Program-made: the position numbers and the translations under genes
Source: Flavobacterium buctense
GTDB lineage: Bacteria; Bacteroidota; Bacteroidia; Flavobacteriales; Flavobacteriaceae
Assembly: GCF_014486695.1 (NCBI RefSeq)
Contig: NZ_JACTAB010000004.1
Location: 248,001-312,000 of the forward strand
Length of the DNA stretch: 64,000 nt
Direction of reading: 5' to 3'
The notes under the pieces: generated by a model
Seen by the model: only the letters and a program-made list of their open reading frames with translations
Database searches by the model: none
What the model was told of the DNA's origin: nothing
Shown: positions 33,243 through 44,858 of the stretch, one piece after another
Layout of the letters: each line of letters opens with the position of its first letter
Position numbering within the stretch: position 1 is the first letter of the stretch

Positions 33243-34895
33243 TTAGTTCAGTAATGCTTTGGCATGATTAAGTGCCGAATCAGAAATATCTTTACCTGAA
33301 AGCATTTCAGCAATTTCATTAATTCGTTCCTCACTGGTTAACAATTTCAACTCAGAAACTGTATTCTCACCCAAAACTGTTTTGAAAACTTTATAATGTG
33401 TAATGCCTTTAGCGGCAATTTGCGGCAAATGGGTTATCGCAAAAACTTGCATCGCTTGACTCATTTCTCTCATGATTTCACCCATTTTATTAGCAATTTC
33501 ACCTGAAACACCTGTATCTATTTCGTCAAAAATAATGGTTGGCAATTTGGAATATTGGGATAAAATAGATTTTACCGCTAACATAATTCGAGACATTTCT
33601 CCACCGGAAGCAACTTTTTTTAATAAGCCGAAATCGGTTCCTTTATTAGCGGAAAATAAAAATTGCAAACTGTCTTTTCCGTTAATATAATATGTATCAG
33701 AAGCAATGACTTCAATTTTAAATCTAACATTGGGCATGCCTAACAGATTCAAAATTTCAATTAATTTGTTGCTGAGATTTGGAATGGCTTCACTCCTACT
33801 ATTACTTATTTTAGCCGCAATACTATCTAATTGAACTTCAAATTCTTTAATGCCATTTTCAAGCTTACTGATATCTTCTTCTAAAGTCACCACGGAAACC
33901 ACTTTGCTTTCTAATTCGTTTTGAATATCAATCAATTCCTCTACCGTTAAAACTTGGTGCTTCTTTTGCAAACTGTAAATCAGTTGCAGTTTTTGATTGA
34001 TTAATTCTAATTTTTCAGGATCATTAAAAACCAGTTCCGATTCGCGATTTAACTCTTTGACAATGTCATCAAATTCTATTAAAACCGAATTGGCACGTTC
34101 AAAAAGCGATTCGTATTCTGAGGAAAAGCTAGAGTTTTTTTGAAGAGTAGTCTTGAACTCCTTTAAATTTTTCAACAAACCAAATTGGTCTTCATTGGCC
34201 AAAGTCAAAAGCGTTGAAAGATTTTCTTTGATGAATTCAACATTATTTAATGCTTCATAAGTTTTTTCTAATTCTTCCAATTCTCCAACTTTTAAGTTAG
34301 CGGAATGCAATTCGTTGAAAAGAAATTCGTTATAATCTTTCTCTTTTAAAATGGCTGACAAACTTGTTTTTTTGGTTTCCAAAGCGGATTTAGCCGAACG
34401 ATATTGTTTTAAAATAGATGAATATTCCGTTTGCAGCTCTTGGTTACCGGCAATGGCATCAATGATTTTAAATTGGTATTCTTCTTCGGATAATTCTAGG
34501 GTTTGGTGTTGCGAATGCACATCGATTAAGTAAAAACTTAAGTCCTGTAATTGCTGTAAATTCACCGGACTGTCATTGACAAAAGCACGTGATTTACCGG
34601 AAGGCAGAATTTCTCTTCGGATAATCGTTTCTTCCTCATACTCTAAATCATTGGCTTCGAAGAAAGATTGCAAATCATATTTTCCAATGGCAAAATTAGC
34701 CTCAACGATACATTTTTCCTCTTTGTTTTTAAGCGAAGTTAAATCAGCTCTTTTTCCAAGTACTAATCCTAAAGCACCGAGAAGTATCGATTTTCCTGCT
34801 CCGGTTTCTCCGGTAATAATTGAAAAACCATTAGAAAAATCAATATTTAATTTTTCAATTAAGGCAAAATTTTCAATCGAAAGTGAAGTAATCAT
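33243..34895 (-). CDS. recN: DNA repair protein RecN
   Basis: A 550-residue SMC-like ATPase: Walker A GETGAGKSILLGAL near residues 29-42, a long coiled-coil middle (about 150-370), the ABC signature VASGGEMSRIMLA near 426 and Walker B TIIFDEIDTGVSG near 455. RecN acts in recombinational repair of double-strand breaks. It lies downstream of the DUF4835 gene on the same strand; the order bamD, omega, coaBC, DUF4835, recN is a common Bacteroidota arrangement. Confidence 0.96.
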   Translation of the reverse strand: MITSLSIENFALIEKLNIDFSNGFSIITGETGAGKSILLGALGLVLGKRADLTSLKNKEEKCIVEANFAIGKYDLQSFFEANDLEYEEETIIRREILPSGKSRAFVNDSPVNLQQLQDLSFYLIDVHSQHQTLELSEEEYQFKIIDAIAGNQELQTEYSSILKQYRSAKSALETKKTSLSAILKEKDYNEFLFNELHSANLKVGELEELEKTYEALNNVEFIKENLSTLLTLANEDQFGLLKNLKEFKTTLQKNSSFSSEYESLFERANSVLIEFDDIVKELNRESELVFNDPEKLELINQKLQLIYSLQKKHQVLTVEELIDIQNELESKVVSVVTLEEDISKLENGIKEFEVQLDSIAAKISNSRSEAIPNLSNKLIEILNLLGMPNVRFKIEVIASDTYYINGKDSLQFLFSANKGTDFGLLKKVASGGEMSRIMLAVKSILSQYSKLPTIIFDEIDTGVSGEIANKMGEIMREMSQAMQVFAITHLPQIAAKGITHYKVFKTVLGENTVSELKLLTSEERINEIAEMLSGKDISDSALNHAKALLN

Positions 34896-34936
34896 TTGCA
34901 GAAAATGTGGTAAAGTTTAAGTAGTAAAGATACTAA

Positions 34937-35824
34937 TTATAACTTGATGGTTGCCCATTTACTCGAATTGAGTGGCGAAATTCTGTTCAACGTTTCTATA
35001 GTTTCTGAAATTGGAACTTTGGGCCCACCGGAAAGAATAGAGACAATTTCATCTACTTTAGCATCAAAGAATACTCTGGTCAAAAAGGCATTGGAACGCA
35101 CTTTATAAATACCACTCATTATTGTAATAGACTCTAAAATTTTCTCCTTTGAAGTTTTTAAATCTTTGGTCATATTGTCTAAACCTTCTCTGTGATACAG
35201 GTACATGGTTTCTCTAAAAGCATCGAAAGTTCCCGAAAGCATGTCGTTGACTAAAAAAAATCTATTTTGATTCCCATCGGATTGACTCCAGCCTTTGTAT
35301 CCGCTTTGCTGGGCAACGGTTACAATTTCTTGAGCAACATCAAACCATTGTTTTCCACCATATAATGTGTAAGTATCTGCATCAAATCCAAGGATCATAT
35401 AACTGTAAAAGGCCAAAACAGAAATCAAATTAGAATCAAAAGTAGCCGGATTAAAAAGTAAATTTTCAAATTCTATGTAGCGAAATCCAAAATCTTTGTC
35501 ATTATAATTAAATACGGGTGAAGCATAAGAAGAATTAAAAATTGGTCTGGAAGATTCCACTTGAATAGTGGCCGTAAAAGCATTTGAATCGTAAGTATTC
35601 AAAGTGATAACCATTGAACAATTGATTTTTTCATTTTGTTTATAACTTTCTCCTGTCCAATCCGTTTTGTTGACAAACTCACTAATCGATTTCTCTAAGT
35701 TTTTAAAAATCTGATTATTCGTACTGGCAATTTTATCTGAGTTGACTTGAACCGAACAATTCAATTGTTGCGCATTGGTCATTCCAATCCAAAACAAAAA
35801 AAGAATACTGACAATTTTTTTCAT
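34937..35824 (-). CDS. DUF4835 family exported protein (possible T9SS component PorD)
   Basis: From the ATG at 35824 the protein (295 residues) starts with the signal peptide MKKIVSILFLFWIGMTNAQ and continues QLNCSVQVNSDKI, the conserved start of DUF4835. Later landmarks are the tryptophan- and tyrosine-rich FYSYMILGFDADTY and WFDVAQEIV. An upstream ATG at 35863 would add 13 residues before the signal. I recall this family being named PorD in some type IX secretion annotations, but I cannot verify that. It lies between coaBC and recN, the usual position in Bacteroidota. Confidence 0.85.
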   Translation of the reverse strand: MKKIVSILFLFWIGMTNAQQLNCSVQVNSDKIASTNNQIFKNLEKSISEFVNKTDWTGESYKQNEKINCSMVITLNTYDSNAFTATIQVESSRPIFNSSYASPVFNYNDKDFGFRYIEFENLLFNPATFDSNLISVLAFYSYMILGFDADTYTLYGGKQWFDVAQEIVTVAQQSGYKGWSQSDGNQNRFFLVNDMLSGTFDAFRETMYLYHREGLDNMTKDLKTSKEKILESITIMSGIYKVRSNAFLTRVFFDAKVDEIVSILSGGPKVPISETIETLNRISPLNSSKWATIKL

Positions 35825-35904
35825 GTGTAAATGTATATTATTTTTCTCTGTCACTTCAATCATGACAAGTCAAAATCATTTAAAGCGATTTTATTTCTCT
35901 GACC

Positions 35905-37113
35905 TTATTGATAACGAGAAATTACTTTGTTTATTATATCTTCCGCTACAGCTTCTTTGGATTTTAGAGGCATCGGTTCAATTACAAAATCTTTATCTAT
36001 AAAAGTGACTTTGTTAGTGGCCGAACCAAAACCGGCACCTTTATCTTGCAGCGAATTTAAAACAATCAAATCTAAGTTTTTTTTCTGAATTTTCAACTTC
36101 GCATTGTCAATTTCATTCTCGGTTTCCAAAGCAAAGCCGATTAAGTATTGATTTTGTTTGATTTGTCCCAATGAAGCTAAAATATCTTTTGTCTTTTCCA
36201 ATTCGATGCTAAAAGCGGCATCCGATTTCTTAATCTTTTGGTCGGCTACCACTTTAGGTTTATAATCGGCAACGGCTGCAGCGCAAATAGCAACATCAAT
36301 ATCATTGAAATATTGGTGACAGGCTTCGTACATTTCTTGAGCCGAAGTCACTCGGATTAAATTGATAGTCGTATTTTGTACATCAAAATTTGTTGGTCCG
36401 GAGATTAAAATCACTTTTGCACCAAGTTTGGCCGCACTTTTAGCAATATCAAATCCCATTTTACCCGAAGAATGATTCCCTATAAATCGAACCGGATCAA
36501 TCGCTTCGTAGGTTGGACCGGCCGTAATCATGATTTTTATACCTCGCAAAGGCAATTTACTTTCTAAATCATTTTCTAAAAAAGCAACAATATTTTCGGG
36601 TTCTGCCATTCGGCCTTCGCCGGATAAACCACTGGCCAATTCACCACTTTCAGCCGGAATCATGATGTTCCCAAATTGCTTCAATAAAGTAAAACTTGAA
36701 ACCGTAGATGGATGTTTATACATATCCAAATCCATTGCCGGAGCAAAGTAAACCGGACATTTAGCCGATAAATAAGTAGCAATTAAAAGATTATCGCAAT
36801 TGCCATTCGCCATTTTAGAAAGCGTATTGGCTGTTGCCGGAGCAATAAGCATCAAATCGGCCCAAAGCCCTAATTCAACGTGGTTGTTCCATTGGGCATT
36901 CTCATCTTCTTCGTTGTAAAAAGTGGAATGTACCGGATTTTTGGAAAGTGTGGATAAAGTTAACGGTGTTACAAAATCCTTAGAAGCCGGTGTCATGACC
37001 ACTTGGACATCAGCACCGGCTTTTATAAATAATCTAACTAATGAGGCTGTCTTATAGGCTGCGATTCCACCGGAAACGCCGAGTAAAATCTTTTTACCGC
37101 TTAAAACAGACAT
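35905..37113 (-). CDS. coaBC: bifunctional phosphopantothenoylcysteine decarboxylase / phosphopantothenate--cysteine ligase
   Basis: This 402-residue protein catalyses two CoA-synthesis steps. The N-terminal flavoprotein half (CoaC) has GVSGGIAAYKTASLVRL and the NGNCDNLL / FAPAMDLDMY segments. The C-terminal ligase half (CoaB, from about residue 187) has ITAGPTYEAIDPVRFIGNHSSGKMG and the KIKK motif near residue 290. It lies 5 bp downstream of the omega-subunit gene. Together with coaE in this window it covers three of the last CoA-synthesis steps. Confidence 0.96.
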   Translation of the reverse strand: MSVLSGKKILLGVSGGIAAYKTASLVRLFIKAGADVQVVMTPASKDFVTPLTLSTLSKNPVHSTFYNEEDENAQWNNHVELGLWADLMLIAPATANTLSKMANGNCDNLLIATYLSAKCPVYFAPAMDLDMYKHPSTVSSFTLLKQFGNIMIPAESGELASGLSGEGRMAEPENIVAFLENDLESKLPLRGIKIMITAGPTYEAIDPVRFIGNHSSGKMGFDIAKSAAKLGAKVILISGPTNFDVQNTTINLIRVTSAQEMYEACHQYFNDIDVAICAAAVADYKPKVVADQKIKKSDAAFSIELEKTKDILASLGQIKQNQYLIGFALETENEIDNAKLKIQKKNLDLIVLNSLQDKGAGFGSATNKVTFIDKDFVIEPMPLKSKEAVAEDIINKVISRYQ

Positions 37114-37118
37114 CTGAA

Positions 37119-37439
37119 TTAGTCTTTTGTAGTATCTCTGTAGTAAATTTTGTCATCAAGCCATTCTTGAACAGCCAATGCGTGTGGTTTTGGTAATTTT
37201 TCGTAGTATTTTGAAACTTCGATTTGTTCTTTGTTTTCAAAGATTTCTTCAAGACTATCGTTATAGGTAGCAAACTCTTCTAATTTTTCAGTCAATTCTT
37301 TTTTGATTTCTGAATTGATTTGGTTTGCTCTTTTAGCCATTATCGTTATTGCCTCGTAAACATTGCCGGTGCGCTCTTCAATTACAGTTTTGTTGTAAGT
37401 GATTGTGTTTACCGGTGCATTCGTCTTTTTTAAATCCAT
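37119..37439 (-). CDS. rpoZ: DNA-directed RNA polymerase omega subunit (Bacteroidota type)
   Basis: A 106-residue protein with the omega/Rpb6 core: RTGNVYEAITIMAKRANQIN near residues 23-42, followed by an acidic stretch and a C-terminal PKPHALAVQEWLDDKIYYRD. The acidic C-terminal extension and position between bamD and coaBC are typical of Bacteroidota omega, often annotated only as hypothetical. It stabilises the RNA polymerase beta-prime subunit. Confidence 0.88.
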   Translation of the reverse strand: MDLKKTNAPVNTITYNKTVIEERTGNVYEAITIMAKRANQINSEIKKELTEKLEEFATYNDSLEEIFENKEQIEVSKYYEKLPKPHALAVQEWLDDKIYYRDTTKD

Positions 37440-37446
37440 GACTTTT

Positions 37447-38241
37447 TTATTTAGAAAATTGTTTTAAATCGGTTTCAATTCGAGCCAACATTTCGTCAGC
37501 TTCTGATTTGTATTTAGTATCTGCTTTGTGCTTTATTAAACTGCTGTAAGCCGCTTTGGCATTATTCAATCGCTCTTCCATTTTTGAAGGAACGCTATTA
37601 ATGGCTAACTTGTATGCCGAATCTAATTTGTAAAATAAAGCAGCCTCTTTATATGGTGTACCAGGAAACTCAATGATAAAGTTATCAAATGCGACCATTG
37701 AAGCTTTATAATCTGAAACTGTATTGTAGATTTTAGCGTTTTCATAAGCTTTCATCTCCAACTTTTCTCTTAAAGCTTTGGCAATAGTATTGGCTTCTGT
37801 CAAATATTGAGATTCAGGATAAACATCGATAAAATTTTGCAATTTTTCTACCGCTTTATAGGTATCTATTTGATCTAAACTATAAACCGGAGATAACTTT
37901 GAAAAACATTTTGCTCCAAGAAATGAAGCTTCTTCCATCTTTTCACTTCTCGGATAACTCGAAGCAAAATTCTCAAATTGATACCCTGCTAAATAAAACT
38001 GGTTGGTTTTGTAAAGCGATTGAGAATACATGTAAAACATTTTTTCAGCAGATGGTTTTCCCTTGTATGCCGGAGCAATTTGCTCAAAAAGGCGAATGGC
38101 TTTACCATATTTATTGGCCTCATACATTTTTGTTGCCATATCAAACTTAACGGCTACATCTTCTGATTTTAGTGCATTTTGGTATTCGCTACAAGACGAA
38201 AACAATACTACAAAGGCAAATAAGGTTAAAAGTTTCTTCAT
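37447..38241 (-). CDS. bamD: outer-membrane protein assembly factor BamD (lipoprotein)
   Basis: From the ATG at 38241 the protein (264 residues) begins MKKLLTLFAFVVLFSSCSEY, a lipoprotein signal with cleavage before Cys17. The rest is TPR-like helices (YGKAIRLFEQIAPAYKG, NQFYLAGYQFENFASSYPRS) of the BamD/YfiO family. It helps the BAM complex insert barrel proteins such as those encoded at 4151 and 11550. An upstream ATG at 38274 would bury the signal. A strong promoter lies at 38297-38326. It is the first gene of the bamD-rpoZ-coaBC-DUF4835 run. Confidence 0.92.
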   Translation of the reverse strand: MKKLLTLFAFVVLFSSCSEYQNALKSEDVAVKFDMATKMYEANKYGKAIRLFEQIAPAYKGKPSAEKMFYMYSQSLYKTNQFYLAGYQFENFASSYPRSEKMEEASFLGAKCFSKLSPVYSLDQIDTYKAVEKLQNFIDVYPESQYLTEANTIAKALREKLEMKAYENAKIYNTVSDYKASMVAFDNFIIEFPGTPYKEAALFYKLDSAYKLAINSVPSKMEERLNNAKAAYSSLIKHKADTKYKSEADEMLARIETDLKQFSK

Positions 38242-38296
38242 TATGATGTTAAATGCTGCTGATTTTAAACACATTTTGTGACCTAAAAAGCAACTG

Positions 38297-38326
38297 CAAA
38301 TTTAGTTATTAATTGTTTACTACAAA
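38297..38326 (-). promoter_or_regulatory. promoter of the bamD-rpoZ-coaBC unit
   Basis: On the minus strand: TTTG (38326-38323), 18-bp spacer, TAAATTTG (38304-38297). Both boxes match the Bacteroidota consensus, giving a leader of about 50 nt before the bamD ATG. Confidence 0.6.
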
Positions 38327-38350
38327 ATATTTTTTTCCTTTTGAAAAAAA

Positions 38351-39235
38351 TTACATTTTCGAAATTTTATTAGTGAATTCATGAAGGCGTTTAGCCAAAT
38401 TTTCGTCTGTATTTACTAAAGGTAAACGAACTGTATTCTCTGATAAACCTAATGATTTAAATACTTCTTTAATTCCAGCCGGATTGCCTTGCTCAAAAAT
38501 CATATCAATTGCCTCCGCTAAAAGATAGTGCAATTGGTAAGCCTCTTCCACTCTTTTATTCAATCCTAAATGCACCATTTCTGAAAATTGTTTAGGAAAA
38601 CCTTCTGCAATCACAGAAATAACGCCTGATCCTCCGGCCAAAACCATTGGTAAAGTAATCATGTCATCCCCGGAAATAACCAGAAAATCTTTTGGTTTGC
38701 CTTGAATCAATTTCATGGCTTGAACAATGTCCCCTGCGGCTTCTTTAACGGCAACGATATTTTTAAAATCATTCGCCAAACGAATAATCGTTGATGGCAA
38801 CATATTACTGGCTGTTCTTCCTGGTACATTATACAAAATAATTGGAAGTGGTGATGCTTCAGCAATGGCTTTAAAATGTTGGAAAATCCCTTCTTGTGTT
38901 GGTTTATTGTAATAAGGTGAGACAGAAAGTATCGCTACAAAATCTGAGAAATCTCTTGATTTTAATTCGGCCACAACTTCACTGGTGTTGTTACTTCCAA
39001 CCCCTAAAACCAGAGGCAATCTTCCTTTATTGGCATCCACAATTGTCTTTATTACCAATTCCTTTTCATCCTTTGTTAAAGTAGCGGTTTCTGCGGTTGT
39101 ACCTAGAACAACTAAATAATCGATTCCATTGTCTACTTGAAAGTTAACAATGGCTTTTAAAGCTTCAACATCTACTGAAAAATCTTTTTTGAAAGGGGTA
39201 ACAAGGGCAACTCCGGTGCCGATTAGTGATTGCAT
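38351..39235 (-). CDS. dapA: 4-hydroxy-tetrahydrodipicolinate synthase
   Basis: A 294-residue TIM-barrel aldolase: [10 protein letters not shown] at the start, the GTTAET loop at residues 45-50, YNVPGRT at 135-141 (catalytic Tyr135) and the Schiff-base Lys164 in VAVKEAAGD. It condenses pyruvate with aspartate semialdehyde for lysine and diaminopimelate (peptidoglycan) synthesis. It starts 1 bp after the stop of the DUF6913 gene and is probably cotranscribed with it. Confidence 0.96.
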   Translation of the reverse strand: MQSLIGTGVALVTPFKKDFSVDVEALKAIVNFQVDNGIDYLVVLGTTAETATLTKDEKELVIKTIVDANKGRLPLVLGVGSNNTSEVVAELKSRDFSDFVAILSVSPYYNKPTQEGIFQHFKAIAEASPLPIILYNVPGRTASNMLPSTIIRLANDFKNIVAVKEAAGDIVQAMKLIQGKPKDFLVISGDDMITLPMVLAGGSGVISVIAEGFPKQFSEMVHLGLNKRVEEAYQLHYLLAEAIDMIFEQGNPAGIKEVFKSLGLSENTVRLPLVNTDENLAKRLHEFTNKISKM

Positions 39236-39236
39236 T

Positions 39237-39755
39237 TTAAATTTTGTTTAGAATTTTTAAATATTTGAATAATTCGTCCATAAAGACTTTGTAATTTTCA
39301 GCATTGGTTTCTATCATAAAATGATTAAGCCTTTTGTCAATTGAGGCAAAACCTACTTTAAAATTAGCTTTAGATTGGTGAGAAACCAACAACAAAGCAA
39401 CTTTCTCTGTATCATAATAATTGATCAACAAATCAAAAGGTTCGGCAATAAAATATTTCACTTCTTTTTTATCCACTGTTCCGTGCCAACTCAAATCTTT
39501 ATGGCTGAATGTTGGATAATCAAAAACTTCATTCTTTTTAATTTTATTCTTAAATACCAAAACTTGAATATCACTTTCTGCAATTCCATTCTGAATTAAC
39601 TCCTGAACCATTGCTTCTCTTTCGTAAAAGTAAGTTTCATCAAAAATAATCCCTACAGTTTTGATCGCATTATCCGAAGCCAAATGCTTAACATTTGATA
39701 AGCTTTTCTTAACTATTTTTTTTGTTGAAAAATCCTTTAAGTAATTTAAAAACAT
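39237..39755 (-). CDS. DUF6913 family protein
   Basis: A 172-residue soluble protein with no signal peptide. It begins with a basic helix ([13 protein letters not shown]), then alternates strands and helices: [22 protein letters not shown], a [11 protein letters not shown] segment, [27 protein letters not shown]. This is the DUF6913 family restricted, as far as I recall, to Bacteroidota, commonly found next to dapA. No function is known. Confidence 0.8.
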   Translation of the reverse strand: MFLNYLKDFSTKKIVKKSLSNVKHLASDNAIKTVGIIFDETYFYEREAMVQELIQNGIAESDIQVLVFKNKIKKNEVFDYPTFSHKDLSWHGTVDKKEVKYFIAEPFDLLINYYDTEKVALLLVSHQSKANFKVGFASIDKRLNHFMIETNAENYKVFMDELFKYLKILNKI

Positions 39756-39774
39756 ACTACTTTTACTTGAATTA

Positions 39775-39782
39775 CAAAATTA
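39775..39782 (-). promoter_or_regulatory. putative -7 box of the DUF6913-dapA unit
   Basis: TAATTTTG on the minus strand, 19 bp upstream of the ATG at 39755. Confidence 0.45.
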
Positions 39783-39803
39783 CTAAAATTAGCGCCAAAA
39801 GCG

Positions 39804-40583
39804 ATGGTAAAACTAAAAAACTATAACGTTGTATTGAAACATTTTGTTTTATTATTAACATTTACAAGCCTAATTTCCTGTGCGGAAAAAAAATATACGG
39901 TTACACGTATTGAAGGCAAACAAATTGCAATCACTGCCCAAAATTCAGAACAGACTCAAATTGAAAACTTTATCAAACCTTATCGCGATAGAATTGATAA
40001 AGATTTGAGTTTGGTTTTATCCAATGCTCCGGAAACTTTGGATAAATCAGGCGAATGGCAAACTCCTATGGGAAATTTTTTGTCGGATATAACTTTTGAA
40101 AAATCAAATGTCATTTTCCAACTTAGAGAAAAGAAATCCATTGACATTTGTTTGCTGAACCATGGTGGTATCAGAACAATTATTTCAAAAGGCGATGTTA
40201 CTGCGCGAAATGCCTACGAAATAATGCCTTTCGAAAACAGTGCTTTTGTAATAGGTTTAAAAGAAGAACAAATTATGGAAATGGTCAATTATATCATTAC
40301 TGAGAAAAAACCGCATCCGCTCAAAGGCTTAACTTTTACCATAGACAAAGACAATCAACCTAAAAATATTTTAGTCGATGGAAAAGCATTGCATAGTAAC
40401 AAAATTTATTATGTAGTGACTTCCGATTATTTGGTAAATGGTGGAGACAATATGCTTTTCTTTAAAAAAGGTGTTGAAAAATATGACTTAGATTATAAGC
40501 TTCGAAATATCATTATAGATTATTTCAAGGAAAACAAAGTTATTACAGCCAATAAAGACATCAGAATCAGTAAAGAACCTTAA
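39804..40583 (+). CDS. 5'-nucleotidase C-terminal-domain lipoprotein
   Basis: A 259-residue protein whose N-terminus ends in a lipobox-like LISC (Cys26), so it is probably lipid-anchored. The remainder matches the C-terminal (nucleoside-binding) domain of 5'-nucleotidases: GNFLSDI, the ICLLNHGGIRTII segment, GDVTARNAYEIMPFEN and YLVNGGDNMLFF. On its own it lacks the metallophosphatase active site. That domain is encoded by the next gene, starting 1 bp after this stop, so the two products probably work as one split enzyme. Confidence 0.88.
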   Translation: MVKLKNYNVVLKHFVLLLTFTSLISCAEKKYTVTRIEGKQIAITAQNSEQTQIENFIKPYRDRIDKDLSLVLSNAPETLDKSGEWQTPMGNFLSDITFEKSNVIFQLREKKSIDICLLNHGGIRTIISKGDVTARNAYEIMPFENSAFVIGLKEEQIMEMVNYIITEKKPHPLKGLTFTIDKDNQPKNILVDGKALHSNKIYYVVTSDYLVNGGDNMLFFKKGVEKYDLDYKLRNIIIDYFKENKVITANKDIRISKEP

Positions 40584-40584
40584 G

Positions 40585-41499
40585 ATGAAAAGAAGAGATT
40601 TTATACAAAAAACAGCGGTAAGTTCGGCTTTTTTAGGACTTGGCGGACTTTCATTGAGTAGTTTCAATACTTTAAACACAAAACATCTTACGGTTTTACA
40701 TACGAATGATGTTCACAGCTATATCGATCCCTTTCCGGCGAATCATCCGAGAAATCCTAATATGGGCGGCGTTGCCCGAAGAGCAGCATTAATCGAAAGT
40801 ATTCGCAAAGAAAACCCCAATGTCTTGTTGCTTGATGCCGGTGATATTTTTCAAGGAACGCCTTATTTTAATTACTACGGAGGTGAATTGGAATTCAAAC
40901 TGATGAGCATGATGCAATACGATTTAGCCACCATTGGAAACCATGATTTCGACAACGGTATTGATGGATTATTTACGCAATTGCCTAATGCAGGCTTTGA
41001 ATTTGTTTCTGCCAATTATGATTTTAAAAATACTATAATGAATGGTCATGTAAAACCTTATAAAATTATTGACAAAAACGGAATTAAAGTGGGTGTCTTC
41101 GGTCTTGGGATTGGATTGGACGGTTTGGTTGATAAGAAAAACTATAAAGAAACCGTTTACAATGATCCGTTAACCGTTGCTAAAGACATGTCGCGCATTT
41201 TAAAACACGAAAAGAAATGTGATTTGGTGATTTGCCTTTCCCACCTAGGTTATCAATATAAAAATGAACCTGACAAAATCTGTGACACCAAACTCGCTAC
41301 TTTAACCCAAGACATTGACTTAATCATTGGTGGTCATACACATACTTTCTTAGACAAACCGACTGTTATAAAAAATGCACTAGGCAACGATGTTTTGGTC
41401 AATCAAGTGGGTTGTTATGGCATTAATTTGGGCCGAATAGATTTCTACTTTGAAGATACCAAATCGGTTACAAGTAAAGGAAAATCAATTGTTGTTTGA
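40585..41499 (+). CDS. metallophosphatase (5'-nucleotidase N-terminal domain), Tat-type signal
   Basis: A 304-residue calcineurin-like phosphoesterase. The N-terminus MKRRDFIQKTAVSSAFLGLGG reads as a twin-arginine export signal. The metal-site motifs follow in order: LHTNDVHSY, LLDAGDIFQG, ATIGNHDFD, ICLSHLG and IGGHTHTF. This is the catalytic half of a 5'-nucleotidase/UDP-sugar hydrolase; the binding half is the preceding gene. Such enzymes release nucleosides and phosphate in the periplasm. The 3' end overlaps the convergent membrane protein gene by 15 bp. Confidence 0.92.
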   Translation: MKRRDFIQKTAVSSAFLGLGGLSLSSFNTLNTKHLTVLHTNDVHSYIDPFPANHPRNPNMGGVARRAALIESIRKENPNVLLLDAGDIFQGTPYFNYYGGELEFKLMSMMQYDLATIGNHDFDNGIDGLFTQLPNAGFEFVSANYDFKNTIMNGHVKPYKIIDKNGIKVGVFGLGIGLDGLVDKKNYKETVYNDPLTVAKDMSRILKHEKKCDLVICLSHLGYQYKNEPDKICDTKLATLTQDIDLIIGGHTHTFLDKPTVIKNALGNDVLVNQVGCYGINLGRIDFYFEDTKSVTSKGKSIVV

Positions 41500-42168
41500 T
41501 TTTTCAGCCAATAGTACATACTTGTAAAAGGAAAAGAAAGCCAAAGTATTAAAAGTCATGGCCAAAGGACGGAATAGCCTTTGAAACTCATTGACTAAAA
41601 AATACTTTTCAATAAAAACTGTAAACTGTAACATTACAAAAAGCAATACTGATATCAATAATACTGAGTTTTGTTTGTTATCATACATTACATAACTAGA
41701 GAGCGCAATACCGGCGAAAATTGAAATCAGGATATTTTGTAAAATCAATAAATAAAAACTGTTCTGCGGAATGTCGTTGGTCTCAATAAATAAGTAAAAG
41801 AAAATAAGCAGAAAAGGGATTGTTGCAATAATAATCGGAATAAAATCTTTTACCTTTTGCAAGGAAAAAATGAGATAAATTATTACTACTCGGTGTATGG
41901 TAAAAATAATCAAAGCATAGTAAAGACAAATTGGTGTATTGGGAATAAACAATATGTTAACGACCATTGAAAGCAATAAAACAATGACAAAAACCGGATT
42001 CTTTACAGTTGAATTTACAAGATAAATCACGACCAATAGTAGCGGAATAAGTGGTTTAAGAGAGCAAATAAATGGTGTATAGGCAAGGTATTCTGAAACT
42101 ATTTCAAAAAAAGCTATAATGAAATAGCCAAAGGTCAATGACTTTAAAATGTTGTCTTTTGTAAACAT
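41485..42168 (-). CDS. polytopic membrane protein of unknown function (YhhN-like appearance)
   Basis: A 227-residue protein, almost entirely hydrophobic with about eight membrane segments. The KPLIPLLLVVIYL and IHRVVIIYLI segments recall the YhhN/lysoplasmalogenase family, which would suggest ether-lipid turnover, but the match is too weak to assign. The ATG at 42168 is preferred over one three codons upstream. It overlaps the nucleotidase gene at its 3' end. Confidence 0.7.
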   Translation of the reverse strand: MFTKDNILKSLTFGYFIIAFFEIVSEYLAYTPFICSLKPLIPLLLVVIYLVNSTVKNPVFVIVLLLSMVVNILFIPNTPICLYYALIIFTIHRVVIIYLIFSLQKVKDFIPIIIATIPFLLIFFYLFIETNDIPQNSFYLLILQNILISIFAGIALSSYVMYDNKQNSVLLISVLLFVMLQFTVFIEKYFLVNEFQRLFRPLAMTFNTLAFFSFYKYVLLAEKSNNN

Positions 42169-42250
42169 GAAAATCATTTTTGGATTATTAAAATTAAGAC
42201 AAAAAATAATACCAAATGATTAAATCGATAAAAAAATACGCTTTTCCTTA

Positions 42251-44266
<2,016 letters not shown>

Positions 44267-44322
44267 CTAGTTGCAAATTGTGCGCACTAAAATAGCCAAT
44301 ATTTTTGAAAAAGGAATAAACT

Positions 44323-44796
44323 TTACGCCTGAATTATTCCGTTGATTTGCAGGTATAATTGTCCGTCACTTAAAATCGCGCCTTGCGTAATTAAATCGAA
44401 GATAGAAGTATTTCTTCCGTCTTCATAGTCTTTTTTGCCTAAATGGATTTCAACGGTATCGGTAAATAAGTTGTCGCTTAGCCATTGCAAGCCTTCTTTC
44501 TCCATGAAATTGACTTCCGGGTTTAATGCTTTCAACACTATAGACTGAATAAACTTTTCCTGACAATGAAAAAGAAAGATGTGATTTTTAGAAAAATGCT
44601 CTAAGTATTGTGCATTGGTTAAAACGCCTTCCCAAATTAGATCAGAGAAAACGTCTAATTCTTGTTCGGCTACTTCGGGTTTCTCGGATTTAATCTTGTC
44701 CCATTCGCCTTTGTCTATAGATTGTGTGGCTAAGAAGTTACTGAATTCTTGGTGTAGGGCTTCGAATTGTTCTTTGGTTAGTCTTTTGTACTTCAT
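44323..44796 (-). CDS. DUF6495 family protein
   Basis: From the ATG at 44796 the 157-residue protein begins MKYKRLTKEQFEALHQEF, the usual start for this small Bacteroidota family; the upstream ATG at 44850 would read through a period-8 repeat array. It is soluble and acidic, with FATQSIDK / FSDLIWEGVL segments and a C-terminal EIHLGKKDYEDGRNTSIFDLI. No function is known to me. Confidence 0.78.
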   Translation of the reverse strand: MKYKRLTKEQFEALHQEFSNFLATQSIDKGEWDKIKSEKPEVAEQELDVFSDLIWEGVLTNAQYLEHFSKNHIFLFHCQEKFIQSIVLKALNPEVNFMEKEGLQWLSDNLFTDTVEIHLGKKDYEDGRNTSIFDLITQGAILSDGQLYLQINGIIQA

Positions 44797-44806
44797 TTTA
44801 AAGTTA

Positions 44807-44838
44807 CTAAGTAGCTGAGTCGCTGAGTTACTGAGTTT
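44807..44838 (+). repeat. period-8 tandem array (unit ctgagtta)
   Basis: Four octamers (ctaagtag, ctgagtcg, ctgagtta, ctgagttt) lie 10 bp upstream of the DUF6495 start and next to dispersed element copy 4. Confidence 0.7.
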
Positions 44839-44858
44839 TTGGTTTTGCATTTATAGTC

